64,000 nucleotides of DNA. It comes from Candidatus Palauibacter scopulicola. GTDB taxonomy: Bacteria > Gemmatimonadota > Gemmatimonadetes > Palauibacterales > Palauibacteraceae. Within the stretch, counting starts at the first letter, position 1, and the number at the start of each line of letters is the position of its first letter. A model generated the notes under the pieces. The model searched no databases, was not told the origin of the DNA, and saw only the letters and a list, made by a program, of their open reading frames with translations. The position numbers and the translations under genes are program-made. Positions 30,773 to 39,140 of the stretch are shown here, piece by piece. Location of the stretch: the NCBI RefSeq assembly GCF_947581915.1, contig NZ_CANPWG010000047.1, forward strand, positions 22,559 through 86,558, written 5' to 3'.

Positions 30773-32536
30773 CTATCGTCCCTCGGGGCGGCGGTGGATG
30801 ATGTGAGGTGTGACGAGGATGATGAGGTCCTGCTTCACCTCGTTCTCCTTGGTGCTCCGGAACAGATTTCCGATCAGCGGAAGGTTCATCAACCCGGGAA
30901 TCCCGCTTTGGCTCCGGCTCACCTCGCTCAGCGTGAGTCCGCCGATCACAGCCGTCTCGCCGTCATCGAGCAACAGCGTCGTCTCACCGATCTGTTTCTC
31001 GAACACGAAGCCCACATCCGAGAGTCCGAGCTTCAGGCCGGACCGTTCGGCCATCAGTTCCAGCCGGATCTGGTTGTTGTTCGTCACGTGCGGAACGACA
31101 TCCAGAATGATCCCCGTGTCCTCGAAGTCGACGTTGACCCGCGCGGACTCGGTCTGGGCTCCCGGCTCCAGGACCCGGATCGGGGTGCGTTCGCCCACCT
31201 GTATCCTCGCGTGCGCGTGGTCCACGACCCGGATCGACGGCGCCGCCTGTACGTCCGACAACTGGTGGGACTCAAGCGCTTCGAGGAACGAGAAGAGGGA
31301 GAAATCGCCGAAGGCCACGGCCGTCAGGATCTGGAGGGCGGGCCCGATCGGACGATCATTCGCGTTCGCCAGCGCCGCGACCGCCGAACCCCCCAGGCTC
31401 ACGAGCGTTTCGTTCGTCCGCCGGACGAAGCCCTGATCCACGGTGCCATCGCCGTCCACATCGACGAGCTGGGGCGGCGCGTTGGGGTCGGGCACCGCAA
31501 TGAAGTCGTTGAGGCCCTGCTCCACGGCGCCGCCGCTCCGCTCCTTGAGGTCGTACACGATTCCCAGTTGCTGTACGTCCGTCCGATCGACGAACACGAT
31601 CTTCGCTTCGATCGCGACCTGGGGGAGCCGCCGGTCCAGCGCCGCGACGATCGTGTCCATCCGCGCGACGACGGACGGTGCGTCGGTCACAATGACGGTG
31701 TTGCTGCCCGAGAACGACACGACCTGGCCGCGGTTGGGCGTGGCCAGGTGCCGGAGCGTCTCGGCCACCGAATCCGCCCGCGCGTAGTTGACCCGGATTA
31801 CGCGCGTTTCGCTGAGCAGTTGATCCCGCGCCTGGAGGTTCTCCAGCCAGTCCACGACGATGATCCCGCTCTCGGTCCGGTGCCAGCCGAGGTTCTGGGC
31901 GGACAGGATCGCGTTGAGCGCCACGTCCCATGGCTGGTCGCGGATGTCGATGCCTCGGACGACGACGGAGGCGACATCCCCGTTCGGGACGACGGAGATG
32001 TCCGCAAACTCGGAGAAACCGGCGAGTACGTCGAGCATGCTGGCGCTGTCGTACACCACGGAGATGCGCGGCTCGGTCGCCTGCACGACGGGCGGCGGCC
32101 CGGCAGGTCCTCCCATGTCCGCCACGGAAGCGTCCTGAACCTCCGTCGTGGACCAGGCCACGAAAGGCGGCCCGGGGTTCCGGAAGGTCACTCGAATCGC
32201 CCCGGAGTCCGCAGTGACGCGGTAGGCGATTTCCCGATCGAGGTCGAATACGAGCCGCACCGTCTCGGGCCGGAACTGGGTTGAACGCATGCCGAGAACT
32301 CCGCCGCGGTTGATCCCCTCGTAGCGGCGCTGCGCCAGTCCCGCGTTCCCCGCCTGTATGTCCAGGAGCAGCCGCGGAGGATGGGTGAGCACCATGTGGC
32401 GGTACGTGGCAGTTTCGCCGAGGACCACCGTGATCTCGGTCTCCGTCCCCTGGGACGCGATCCTCACTTCCCGCATTTCGGCTGCGGGCGCCGCCGCAAG
32501 CGCTGCGGCGAAGGGGAGAATGATCCGCGAGATCAT
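30773..32536 (-). CDS. pilQ: type IV pilus secretin PilQ
   Basis: A 587-residue outer-membrane channel for the pilus. A short signal peptide (MISRIILPFAAALAAAPAAE) is followed by an AMIN domain (about 25-110) that binds peptidoglycan, a secretin-N short domain (about 175-290) and the secretin core with the VxPSIR-like QAAPSIRVVDHA and the DGETAVIGGLTLSE signature. The segment VDVDGDGTVDQ inside the region is an unusual insertion with an EF-hand-like DxDxDG pattern. The start at the ATG at 32536 overlaps the upstream pilP gene by four bases. The gene is the last of the pilMNOPQ unit. Confidence 0.95.
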   Translation of the reverse strand: MISRIILPFAAALAAAPAAEMREVRIASQGTETEITVVLGETATYRHMVLTHPPRLLLDIQAGNAGLAQRRYEGINRGGVLGMRSTQFRPETVRLVFDLDREIAYRVTADSGAIRVTFRNPGPPFVAWSTTEVQDASVADMGGPAGPPPVVQATEPRISVVYDSASMLDVLAGFSEFADISVVPNGDVASVVVRGIDIRDQPWDVALNAILSAQNLGWHRTESGIIVVDWLENLQARDQLLSETRVIRVNYARADSVAETLRHLATPNRGQVVSFSGSNTVIVTDAPSVVARMDTIVAALDRRLPQVAIEAKIVFVDRTDVQQLGIVYDLKERSGGAVEQGLNDFIAVPDPNAPPQLVDVDGDGTVDQGFVRRTNETLVSLGGSAVAALANANDRPIGPALQILTAVAFGDFSLFSFLEALESHQLSDVQAAPSIRVVDHAHARIQVGERTPIRVLEPGAQTESARVNVDFEDTGIILDVVPHVTNNNQIRLELMAERSGLKLGLSDVGFVFEKQIGETTLLLDDGETAVIGGLTLSEVSRSQSGIPGLMNLPLIGNLFRSTKENEVKQDLIILVTPHIIHRRPEGR

Positions 32537-32937
32537 GCTCCCGTCCCCCGTTCGCGGCGCACGCGCAGCGTCTCCCGACGGCTGACCCCGAAACTCGTGA
32601 TCACGAAATCCACCTCCTCCGGTCGGATTTGTACGACGCGGGCCGCGCCGATGTTGTCGCGTTCGCGGGCGCGGTATCGCCGGCCGGTCGTGCGATCGGT
32701 CAGAATCGCCACGCTTCCGAGTTGCGGGGTGTACAGCACGCCGACCAGCGTAAGGTCGCCGAAACGGGGCCCCGTCCGCGTGTCGAGGTGAAGCGGCTGG
32801 AACGGGTCGCGTCGGTCGAAGGCGGGGTAGGTGAAGACCTCCCGCTCGTAGACCGGCGGCCGTGTCTGTGCCGCGGCCTCCGATGGCCCGGTCCGGAACA
32901 TCGCGGCAAGCACGACGGCGAAAAGCAGCCGAATCAT
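32533..32937 (-). CDS. pilP: PilP-like inner-membrane/periplasmic pilus protein
   Basis: A 134-residue secreted protein with an N-terminal signal (residues 1-24, cleavage near AAAQ). Its C-terminal half (DPFQPLHL, then FGDLTLVGVLYTP, AILTDRTTGRRYRA and RVVQIRPEEVDFVITSFG) fits the beta-rich PilP homology domain, which in other species links PilO to PilQ. No lipobox cysteine is seen, unlike E. coli-type PilP, so the anchor differs. It lies between pilO and pilQ with ATGA overlaps at both ends, as expected. Confidence 0.85.
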   Translation of the reverse strand: MIRLLFAVVLAAMFRTGPSEAAAQTRPPVYEREVFTYPAFDRRDPFQPLHLDTRTGPRFGDLTLVGVLYTPQLGSVAILTDRTTGRRYRARERDNIGAARVVQIRPEEVDFVITSFGVSRRETLRVRRERGTGA

Positions 32938-33524
32938 CTTTCCTCCGGCGAAACGTAGTCCTCGGGTGGAAGCACGAAGGTCTCGAGGCTGAAGCGGGCG
33001 TGAACGAGTTGCCGACCGGAGTCGGCGATCCGGGAGGGCAGGATTTCGTCGACCTCGGGCCGTACAAGACGGGCGAAGCCGGCGATTCGCGTCAGGAGCG
33101 TCCCGACATCGTGGTACGCCCCCTCGACCTGGAGCGCCCACCGTTGCCGCAGGAAGTACTCGGTGGAGTCGGCCACGGGATCGGCGGGCAGGGCGTGGAC
33201 GAGTTCGAGACCGAGCGACTCTGTCTCGGCCGCAATGGCTTCATAGATGGCCTCAACGTCACCCTCTCGCGGGACGAGCCGCTTCAACTCGGCGAGTTGT
33301 CGTTCACCGAGCACGAGATCCTCGCGCATCGCGGCGAGGCTGCCGTCACCCGGCCCGGCGAGCGCGTTGGCGCGCTCGGCCCGCTCGACCCGCTCAGCCA
33401 GCGCGGCCAGTTCCACCTTGCGTGGGTTCCAGAAGCGCAGCTGGAAGGCCGTCCCGAGGCCCAGCAGGAGCACGAGCCCGAGCACCCGGTACCGGGCGCG
33501 GAAATCCCCGGACAGCACGGTCAA
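32934..33524 (-). CDS. pilO: PilO-like pilus alignment protein
   Basis: About 196 residues with one N-terminal transmembrane helix (VLGLVLLLGLGTAF), a coiled coil (WNPRKVELAALAERVERAERA) and a C-terminal ferredoxin-like domain (QVEGAYHDVGTLLTRIA). This is the usual PilO layout, which with PilN forms an inner-membrane heterodimer linking the cytoplasmic ATPase ring to PilP/PilQ. The start is unclear: TTG at 33524 (overlapping the pilN stop as TTGA) or GTG six bases further in. The 3' end overlaps pilP. Confidence 0.85.
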   Translation of the reverse strand: MTVLSGDFRARYRVLGLVLLLGLGTAFQLRFWNPRKVELAALAERVERAERANALAGPGDGSLAAMREDLVLGERQLAELKRLVPREGDVEAIYEAIAAETESLGLELVHALPADPVADSTEYFLRQRWALQVEGAYHDVGTLLTRIAGFARLVRPEVDEILPSRIADSGRQLVHARFSLETFVLPPEDYVSPEER

Positions 33525-34141
33525 GTGGGCCCGACCCGCCGCTCGGCGGGGGCATGGCCGAGCCGAAGAACGAGAGTGAAGGCCTGCCGGGAGACCTGAT
33601 CGGGCTCGGACCTCTGCTGCTGGCTCCCGACGATCTTCACATCGGTGATGTGGTCCGACATCCCCAGGGCACGGACGAACTCCGTGATCGCGAGCGGATG
33701 GCCCGCAACCCCGTGGAGCTCGACCGAGAGGTCGGGCGGCGGCGACAGTTGACGCAGAGAAGTCAGCCAGGCCGGGGGCGGGAGCGCACGGCTGATTTCG
33801 TCCATCAGGTGCGGCCACGCGAACCGGTCTCGGTCCAATTGTTCAACCAGGGCGACGCGCTCACGGATTTCCCGAGATCTGGCCGCCAGGCTGTCGCTTG
33901 CGGCCCGCAGTTCCGCGAGCCGCGCCGAGTCCGCCAGAACCGCGTCGAGCCGCGCGCCGAGTTCAAGGGCTTCGGTCCGGTGCACCCACCACAACGCGGC
34001 CGTGCCGGGCGGGATCGTCAGCGCCGAAATCAGTAGTGCGACACCCCAAACGTCGATGCGCAGACCGGCTCCGGCGTTCCCGTCGGTCGCGAGCCCTTGC
34101 CGCGCACGCTGAGACTCGGGCAGGAGGTTGATCTCGATCAC
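33521..34141 (-). CDS. pilN: PilN-like pilus assembly protein
   Basis: A 206-residue protein starting at the GTG at 34141. The N-terminus MIEINLLPESQRAR is the well-known PilN motif (INLLP) that binds PilM. A transmembrane helix follows (VWGVALLISALTIPPGTAALWW), then a coiled coil (about 65-105) and a PilN-like periplasmic domain (WLTSLRQLSPPPDLSVELHG, ending RQAFTLVLRLG). It lies 22 bases after pilM, and its stop overlaps the pilO start. Together they form the inner-membrane platform of the type IV pilus. Confidence 0.9.
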   Translation of the reverse strand: MIEINLLPESQRARQGLATDGNAGAGLRIDVWGVALLISALTIPPGTAALWWVHRTEALELGARLDAVLADSARLAELRAASDSLAARSREIRERVALVEQLDRDRFAWPHLMDEISRALPPPAWLTSLRQLSPPPDLSVELHGVAGHPLAITEFVRALGMSDHITDVKIVGSQQQRSEPDQVSRQAFTLVLRLGHAPAERRVGPT

Positions 34142-34163
34142 GGCCTTACCCGCGCACTCGCGC

Positions 34164-35123
34164 TCAGCCGCCCCGGACCGGGGACCGGAGAGCCAGTCCG
34201 ACCGAGAGCATGAGCAGCGGCGCCACCGCGCCCAAATCTGTCCGGTCCGCGACGTCCGGCGCGACCTCGATGCGCTCGAACGCACTCGCGAGGCGCGTTT
34301 CAACGCCGGTCGTCTCTGCGAGAACCTCTATCAGTCCGGCCGCCGTGGCTCCTCCTCCGCACAGGTATACGCCCGCGATCCCCGGTCCCGTCTCCACGAA
34401 CGCCCCCGTCCGGGTAATGCCGCGCGCGATCCGGCGGGCACACTCGTCCAGTTCGTCCGCGGTCGGAGCGCCGATGGCCAGTTCCCGCGTCAGCAGGGGG
34501 AGTCCGTCCCGGAGCAGGTGCATGGTGGTCGAATGGGCCCCGATGTCGACGAGTACGGTCACATCCTTCATGGCGTTCGGATGGTTCGCCTCGAACGCGT
34601 TGCGAAGGGCCAGGGCCTCTACGTCGACCGTGGTGGGGTTCAGGTCCGCTCGCCGCGCGAGTGCGACCCGCGTCTCGACGACGTCTCGCTTCGCCGCCGC
34701 CAACAACACGGTCATCGTGGAGCCTTCGCCGTCCGGATCGATGATCGCGAAGTCCAGTTCCACGTTCTTCATGTCGAAGGGGACGTGCTGCTCCGCTTCC
34801 CACGGCATCACGGCACGGGCCTCCGCCTCATCCATCCGGTCGATTTCGATCACCTTGCTCAGGACATCGCGCCCGCCGATGCCGATGACGACATCGCGGG
34901 GCTTGATTCGCTCCCGCCTGAACATCGAGGAAAGCGTGTCGGCTACGCGCTCCGGGTCCCGGATCGTCCCACCGCGCACGGCGTCCGCCTCGTTCCGGGC
35001 GGTCGCAAGCGCTTTCAGGCGCGGCCCGTTCTCGCCATGCTCGAGCACCGCGGCTTTGCTGAAGCCACTGCCGATATCGACTCCGACTGTCGTCTTCCGG
35101 CGCCGCAATCCGAATGGCCTCAT
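34164..35123 (-). CDS. pilM: PilM, actin-like pilus protein
   Basis: A 319-residue cytoplasmic protein with an actin/FtsA-like fold. Seen motifs are VGVDIGSGFSKAAVLE (phosphate-1-like), a VLVDIGAHSTTMHLL segment (phosphate-2), and CGGGATAAGLIE (adenosine motif). PilM binds PilN's N-terminus and the ATPase ring. The start is the ATG at 35123, 3 bases after the stop of the upstream minor pilin gene. The distance and order pilM-N-O-P-Q match other species. Confidence 0.94.
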   Translation of the reverse strand: MRPFGLRRRKTTVGVDIGSGFSKAAVLEHGENGPRLKALATARNEADAVRGGTIRDPERVADTLSSMFRRERIKPRDVVIGIGGRDVLSKVIEIDRMDEAEARAVMPWEAEQHVPFDMKNVELDFAIIDPDGEGSTMTVLLAAAKRDVVETRVALARRADLNPTTVDVEALALRNAFEANHPNAMKDVTVLVDIGAHSTTMHLLRDGLPLLTRELAIGAPTADELDECARRIARGITRTGAFVETGPGIAGVYLCGGGATAAGLIEVLAETTGVETRLASAFERIEVAPDVADRTDLGAVAPLLMLSVGLALRSPVRGG

Positions 35124-35126
35124 GTC

Positions 35127-35951
35127 TCAGTTGCGGAGCGAAATCGCGTAAACGACCTGCCGGCCCACTGCGCGCCCGTTTCGGCCGATGGCCGTGCCGG
35201 TCAGCCGGACCTCGCGCACTCGGGGAAGGTCCCCGGGCGCTACGTCGGCCTGGATCGCGCCGCTCGACAACCGGTACTCAAACGCCGCGCCGGGCTCGAG
35301 CGGTGACGCGAACTCCTGGCCGTTGCGCCGGATGGACACGGTCCGCGGCTCGGAATCCGATGGATGGATGGCGTAGGTGACCCGTCCGTAGACGCGGGCG
35401 AGTGAGCCGGGCACGGGCATCGGGGCGAGGCCTCGGCCCCAGCCGCCCGCGCGGCGGAACCATCGGGTCGGCATCCGATTCGCACGATCCGCTCCGGCCG
35501 CCCGGCAGGCGGTCTCCGCCGCCGCCGAGACGCCGGAGACGAGCGTGAGTCCGTCCGCGTAGGCCCAGGTCGCCGAGTACGGCCCGGAAAACGCCGTGCC
35601 ACGCCACCGGGGCTGAGGGTTCGCGGCGATGGAATCGTAGACGAAGAGATCGATCGAACCGCTCCCGCTGCGGCAAACGACCGCCCTCAACATGTCGACA
35701 CGGATGGACACCGTGTCGTGCGTCGCGACGAGCAGGTCGCCCGGCCCGGCGCCGCGAATCTCCGCCCCCGGCCCGTCGGACAGGGCGCGCGTGATCTGCG
35801 AGGCCTGGATCGTGTCCTCGTTGCGCAGGTGGAAGGCGCTCTGGCTTCCCAGCAGGCCGATGAGCAAGGCGATGAGCAGGCCGGCGGCTGTCAGCGCGAC
35901 GAGCATCTCGGCGAGCGTGAACCCTCCCTGGCGGCGGCGCGGGGCGCTCAT
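35127..35951 (-). CDS. PilW-like minor pseudopilin
   Basis: A 274-residue prepilin with the class III signal RRRQGGFTLAEMLVAL; the peptidase PilD would cut after the second Gly, leaving a methylated Phe and the +5 Glu. The hydrophobic helix (residues 12-32) polymerises into the pilus. The large, beta-rich tail has one cysteine pair and resembles PilW-type minor pilins, which help initiation at the tip. The start overlaps the stop of the next upstream pilin gene (ATGA), and the stop lies 3 bases before pilM. Confidence 0.85.
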   Translation of the reverse strand: MSAPRRRQGGFTLAEMLVALTAAGLLIALLIGLLGSQSAFHLRNEDTIQASQITRALSDGPGAEIRGAGPGDLLVATHDTVSIRVDMLRAVVCRSGSGSIDLFVYDSIAANPQPRWRGTAFSGPYSATWAYADGLTLVSGVSAAAETACRAAGADRANRMPTRWFRRAGGWGRGLAPMPVPGSLARVYGRVTYAIHPSDSEPRTVSIRRNGQEFASPLEPGAAFEYRLSSGAIQADVAPGDLPRVREVRLTGTAIGRNGRAVGRQVVYAISLRN

Positions 35952-36316
35952 GGCGCAGCAGGCAGCGGACGGGGCCGCGCGAGGACGATGTCGAGTTCCG
36001 CCGCCGGGGCCGGCGGCCGGGACACCGTCACGCGGGCATGCTTGAGCCGCGGCGGGTGTTCGGTCACGTCGTGCGAGACGTCGAATCGACGTCCGCCGAT
36101 GTCGACGGTGCTCGTGTGGGAGATCGCCACGGCGTGTCCGGCCCGGACGAGGGACTCCACGGCGTTTCGCCCCGCGAGCGTACGCTCCGTCCCCCGCGCC
36201 GCCCGGAGCGCCTGGGCACCGATCCCGAGCACAACGCCCGCCGCTCCGAGAACCCCGACGGACGTCACGACGATGGCCAGCAGGACCTCGACCAGACTGA
36301 AGCCCGCGGTCTTCAA
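35948..36316 (-). CDS. PilV-like minor pseudopilin
   Basis: A 122-residue prepilin. The short leader MKTAG is followed by FSLVEVLLAIVVTSVGVLG, the typical N-methylated start with Glu at +5. The following domain is small (about 85 residues) and includes AGHAVAISHTST and a VSHDVTEHPPRLKHARVTV strand. Start and stop overlap the neighbouring pilin genes by four bases each. PilV/GspI-type pilins form the tip complex together with the PilW and FimT types. The assignment to PilV relies on order and size. Confidence 0.8.
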   Translation of the reverse strand: MKTAGFSLVEVLLAIVVTSVGVLGAAGVVLGIGAQALRAARGTERTLAGRNAVESLVRAGHAVAISHTSTVDIGGRRFDVSHDVTEHPPRLKHARVTVSRPPAPAAELDIVLARPRPLPAAP

Positions 36317-36780
36317 TGTTGAAACGGCTCCGCGCGAACCCGGCCCACGAAGTTCGACACGAGCCGAATGCCGCCCTCTCCGCGATACAGGTAGACGCTA
36401 CCCGAAGATCCGTGTCCCCGGGCGTTGAAGCGGAGTGTGGAGGGCTGCAGCCGCACCGAGTCGAGCCGGCCGAGAGCCCGCCCCCCGAGGTCGACGCGAG
36501 ACAGCAGCGACCCTCCCCTCCCCGATACTTCGAGCCGCGTCTCCGCGAGAGTCACTGCGGTCGGTGCATGGGTCGCTACGGCGTGGAGGCGTGCCAGCGT
36601 GAGTTGCGACTCCGCCAACCGGGCGGCTCGCGTCAGACTGAACCGATCGAGGGGTTCGCGCGAGATGATGAAGGTCGCGGCCAATCCGGCGACCGCCAGC
36701 GCGACCGCGACCTCCACCAGACTGAACCCGCTCCGCCCCGATCGCGATCCAGGGGGTCCAGGTGATTCGCCATGCTGCAC
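36313..36780 (-). CDS. FimT/GspH-like minor pseudopilin
   Basis: A 155-residue prepilin with a longer leader (about 18 residues, MQHGESPGPPGSRSGRSG) and the signal FSLVEVAVALAVAGLAATF. The beta-sandwich tail is typical of GspH/FimT pseudopilins (LHAVATHAPTAVTL, then SGRGGSLLSRVDL). The start is a GTG at 36780, with GGGAG seven bases upstream. FimT has been linked to DNA binding for natural transformation in some species; together with comEA this supports DNA uptake by this pilus. The 3' end overlaps the pilV-like gene. Confidence 0.82.
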   Translation of the reverse strand: MQHGESPGPPGSRSGRSGFSLVEVAVALAVAGLAATFIISREPLDRFSLTRAARLAESQLTLARLHAVATHAPTAVTLAETRLEVSGRGGSLLSRVDLGGRALGRLDSVRLQPSTLRFNARGHGSSGSVYLYRGEGGIRLVSNFVGRVRAEPFQH

Positions 36781-36869
36781 GGGGTGCTCCCTTCCTCGAA
36801 TGAGCGTTTCCGATCCTCTCCCTAAGCATCGTCCCCCGCTTCAACGGCGTATCAACCGCCGGCGTCCGG

Positions 36870-37295
36870 CTAGCAGCTGGTGTCCTCGACGATCTGTCCT
36901 ACGGCTCCCTCGGCGTTCGCCGACGACGAATTGACGCACCAGGTGTTCGGCGAGGATGCGTGTTTCGCCGTGATCTGGTAGCCGTCCGTATAGGCGGTCA
37001 CCGACAGCGCGATGTTCGTGCTGGCCTGGAAGTCGCGAGTTCCGTCGCCGTCCAGGTCCGCCCCTCCGCCGGCGGCCACGCTGACCGCCGCGTACGCCTG
37101 GTTGTTGAAAAAGTGCGCCTCCTCAGCCGTCATCATGTTGCGAATGTCGCTCTGCGCGGCGGCATCGAACGCCTTCTCCTTCGTGCTGGTGAACTGTGGA
37201 ATCGCGATGGCCGCGAGAATGCCGATGATGACGACCACGATCAGCAGTTCGATCAGCGTGAACCCCTCCGTACCACTCCTCGTCGCTCTTCTCAT
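36870..37295 (-). CDS. pilA: type IVa major pilin PilA
   Basis: A 141-residue pilin. The leader MRRATRSGTEG is followed by FTLIELLIVVVIIGILAAI, the classic type IVa N-terminal helix with Glu at +5. The small C-terminal domain ends with a pair of cysteines (WCVNSS and DTSC) that would form the D-region disulfide. A DLDGDGTRDF loop resembles a calcium-binding motif. The ATG at 37295 is preceded by AGGAGAGGG. Intergenic sequences on both sides (about 110 and 89 bases) allow separate transcription, as is common for the abundant major pilin. Confidence 0.92.
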   Translation of the reverse strand: MRRATRSGTEGFTLIELLIVVVIIGILAAIAIPQFTSTKEKAFDAAAQSDIRNMMTAEEAHFFNNQAYAAVSVAAGGGADLDGDGTRDFQASTNIALSVTAYTDGYQITAKHASSPNTWCVNSSSANAEGAVGQIVEDTSC

Positions 37296-37404
37296 CCCTC
37301 TCCTCACTTCCGCCCCAGGTTGGATTCTCGGCAGCACCCCCGGTGGGGCTGCGCGGGCCGCGGCTCCGGCGGAGCGCCGGCGACCGCGGACGGTTACCCC
37401 ATAC

Positions 37405-37842
37405 TTAGGCATCGTCCAGCAACGGAGTCTCAACGTCCCAGTCCGGCGGTTCATCGAAGCCGGTGGCGGCGCGGATTCGGCCATGCCGCACCGACAGGGT
37501 CAGCGAATGCACCCTCCCGGCGCCGTCACGCAGCGGCAGACGAACATCCTTCGTCCCCGCCGACGGTTCGGGAGGCGGCAACCCCAGGGCTTGCAACGCC
37601 TCCGGCACGGTGGCGAACCCCTCCGCGAAGGCGGCCGTCCACGACCGGATCCGTGCCGGACCACCGATCCGGTCCGGCCTGGCTCGCAGGCGCAATGTCC
37701 AGTTCGGAGCCTCGAAGCGCAGCCACCGGTCGTCGCCGGACCGTCGGTCCGCCGCCACGCATCCGTACCGTTCGAAGGCCACGTCAACCGACTGGCGGAG
37801 GAGATCCCGCACGCAGGGAGCCGACCCGCGGCGGATCATGTC
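37405..37842 (-). CDS. unknown protein in the pil cluster
   Basis: I do not recognise this 145-residue protein. It has no signal peptide or transmembrane segment; predicted helices (CVRDLLRQSVDVAFERY) are followed by beta strands (DDRWLRFEAPNWTLRLRARPD and GRVHSLTLSVRHGRI). The start at the ATG at 37842 was chosen for its AAGGAG sequence just upstream, although spacing is short. An ATG 24 bases earlier has no ribosome-binding site. It lies between pilC and pilA, so it is probably a cytosolic accessory factor of the pilus. A PilZ-like or regulatory role cannot be claimed from what is seen. Confidence 0.6.
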   Translation of the reverse strand, partial: DMIRRGSAPCVRDLLRQSVDVAFERYGCVAADRRSGDDRWLRFEAPNWTLRLRARPDRIGGPARIRSWTAAFAEGFATVPEALQALGLPPPEPSAGTKDVRLPLRDGAGRVHSLTLSVRHGRIRAATGFDEPPDWDVETPLLDDA

Positions 37843-37936
37843 TCCTTCGTTTGTGCTCGCGGACATGCGGCAAGAAGAGGAACGGGGGGAAGCCCCGCAA
37901 GCGCAGGGATCCGCGTCTCACGAGGTCGACGGGACG

Positions 37937-39034
37937 TTATTGGATCGCGTTGATGAGTTCGAAGATGGGGAGGTACATGGCGATGATCATCCCGCCGACG
38001 AGACCTCCAAGGATCACGATCAGAGCGGGCTCCAGTATCCTCAGTAGACTCTCGGCGCCGGCATCGACTTCGTCGTCGTAGAAATCGGCGATCCGGGACA
38101 GCATCCCATCGAGATCGCCGGTCTCTTCTCCGACGTGGATCATTCGGGCCACCATGGGTGGGAAGGCCCGGGTCTCGCGCAGGGGCCGCGCGATGGAGTC
38201 ACCACGGCGGATCGCGACCCGACTTGCCTGTATCGCGTCTTCGATCACGCGGTTCCCCGCCGTCCGCGCCGTGATCTCGAGCCCCTCGAGAATCGGCACG
38301 CCCGACGAGAGCAACGTCCCCAGGGTCCGCGTGACGCGGGACACCGCGGCCTTCTGAATCAGCGGGCCCAGTACCGGCAGTTGCAGCAGCATACGGTCGA
38401 AGTGAAGCCGGCCCGCGTCCGTGGCGATCCAGCGGCGCAGCATAAGGGCGGCGCCCCCCGCCGCGGCGAGCAGTGCCCACCACCAGTTCTGGACGATCCC
38501 CGAAAGACCGATGACCGCGCGTGTCGGGAGGGGGAGCATCGCATCGAAGCTCGCGAAGACGGTCTCAAACGTCGGGATCACGAAGAGAAGGAGCGTCGCG
38601 ATGACCGAGATGGCCACCGCGAGCACGACGGCCGGATATAACATGGCGCCCTTCACTTTTCGACGGATCTGTTCGCTCTTTTCGAGGAAGGTGGCGAGGC
38701 GGTCGAGAATCCCGTCCAGTCTGCTCCCGGATTCGCCCGCATGGACCATGTTCACGTACAGCTGCGTGAAAGCGCGTGGGTGTCTGCCGAGCGCGCCGGC
38801 GAGCGTGTTTCCGGCCTCCACATCTCGCAGCGTGTCGCGGGCCACCTGCCGAAGCACCGGGTTCTCCGCCTGGAGCGCGAGGGTCTCCAGTGTCCGGGTG
38901 AGCGGCAACCCGGCACTGGTCATCACGGAGAACTGCCGCGTGAAGAGCACGAGATCACGCGTCTTCACCCGTGCCGGCGGAGCGACGATCCGGCGCTTCA
39001 CGCGCCGGATCAGGTCCGCGGCCGCGGACGTCAC
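37937..39034 (-). CDS. pilC: PilC inner-membrane platform protein
   Basis: A 365-residue GspF-family protein. Two GspF domains are visible: residues 28-150 (LVLFTRQFSVMTSAGLPL, then FTQLYVNMVHAGESGSRLDG) and 230-350 (LGTLLSSGVPILEGLEI, then MVARMIHVGEETGDLDGML). Transmembrane helices lie near VVLAVAISVIATLLLFVI, ALLAAAGGAALML and LIVILGGLVGGMIIAMYL. PilC anchors the rotating ATPase ring of PilB or PilT. The start is the ATG at 39034, 106 bases after the pilT stop. Confidence 0.94.
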   Translation of the reverse strand: MTSAAADLIRRVKRRIVAPPARVKTRDLVLFTRQFSVMTSAGLPLTRTLETLALQAENPVLRQVARDTLRDVEAGNTLAGALGRHPRAFTQLYVNMVHAGESGSRLDGILDRLATFLEKSEQIRRKVKGAMLYPAVVLAVAISVIATLLLFVIPTFETVFASFDAMLPLPTRAVIGLSGIVQNWWWALLAAAGGAALMLRRWIATDAGRLHFDRMLLQLPVLGPLIQKAAVSRVTRTLGTLLSSGVPILEGLEITARTAGNRVIEDAIQASRVAIRRGDSIARPLRETRAFPPMVARMIHVGEETGDLDGMLSRIADFYDDEVDAGAESLLRILEPALIVILGGLVGGMIIAMYLPIFELINAIQ

Positions 39035-39140
39035 AGGCTCCCGACCGTGAGAGAGGTGGACCGACCGCCAGCCCCCACATCATCCACCCCGCGCCATCGC
39101 CGGCGGCCGGTCGCACCCGCTCTCCGTGGGTCGATGCCCT

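Noticed and set aside
29399-32284. A 961-codon plus-strand frame opposite aroC and pilQ
   Set aside because: It is antisense to two clear genes and its sequence is a low-complexity His/Arg/Asp mixture.
37296-37404. Sigma-54 promoter before pilA
   Set aside because: No TGGCAC-N5-TTGC pattern with correct spacing was found on the minus strand, although the NtrC-like gene made it worth looking.
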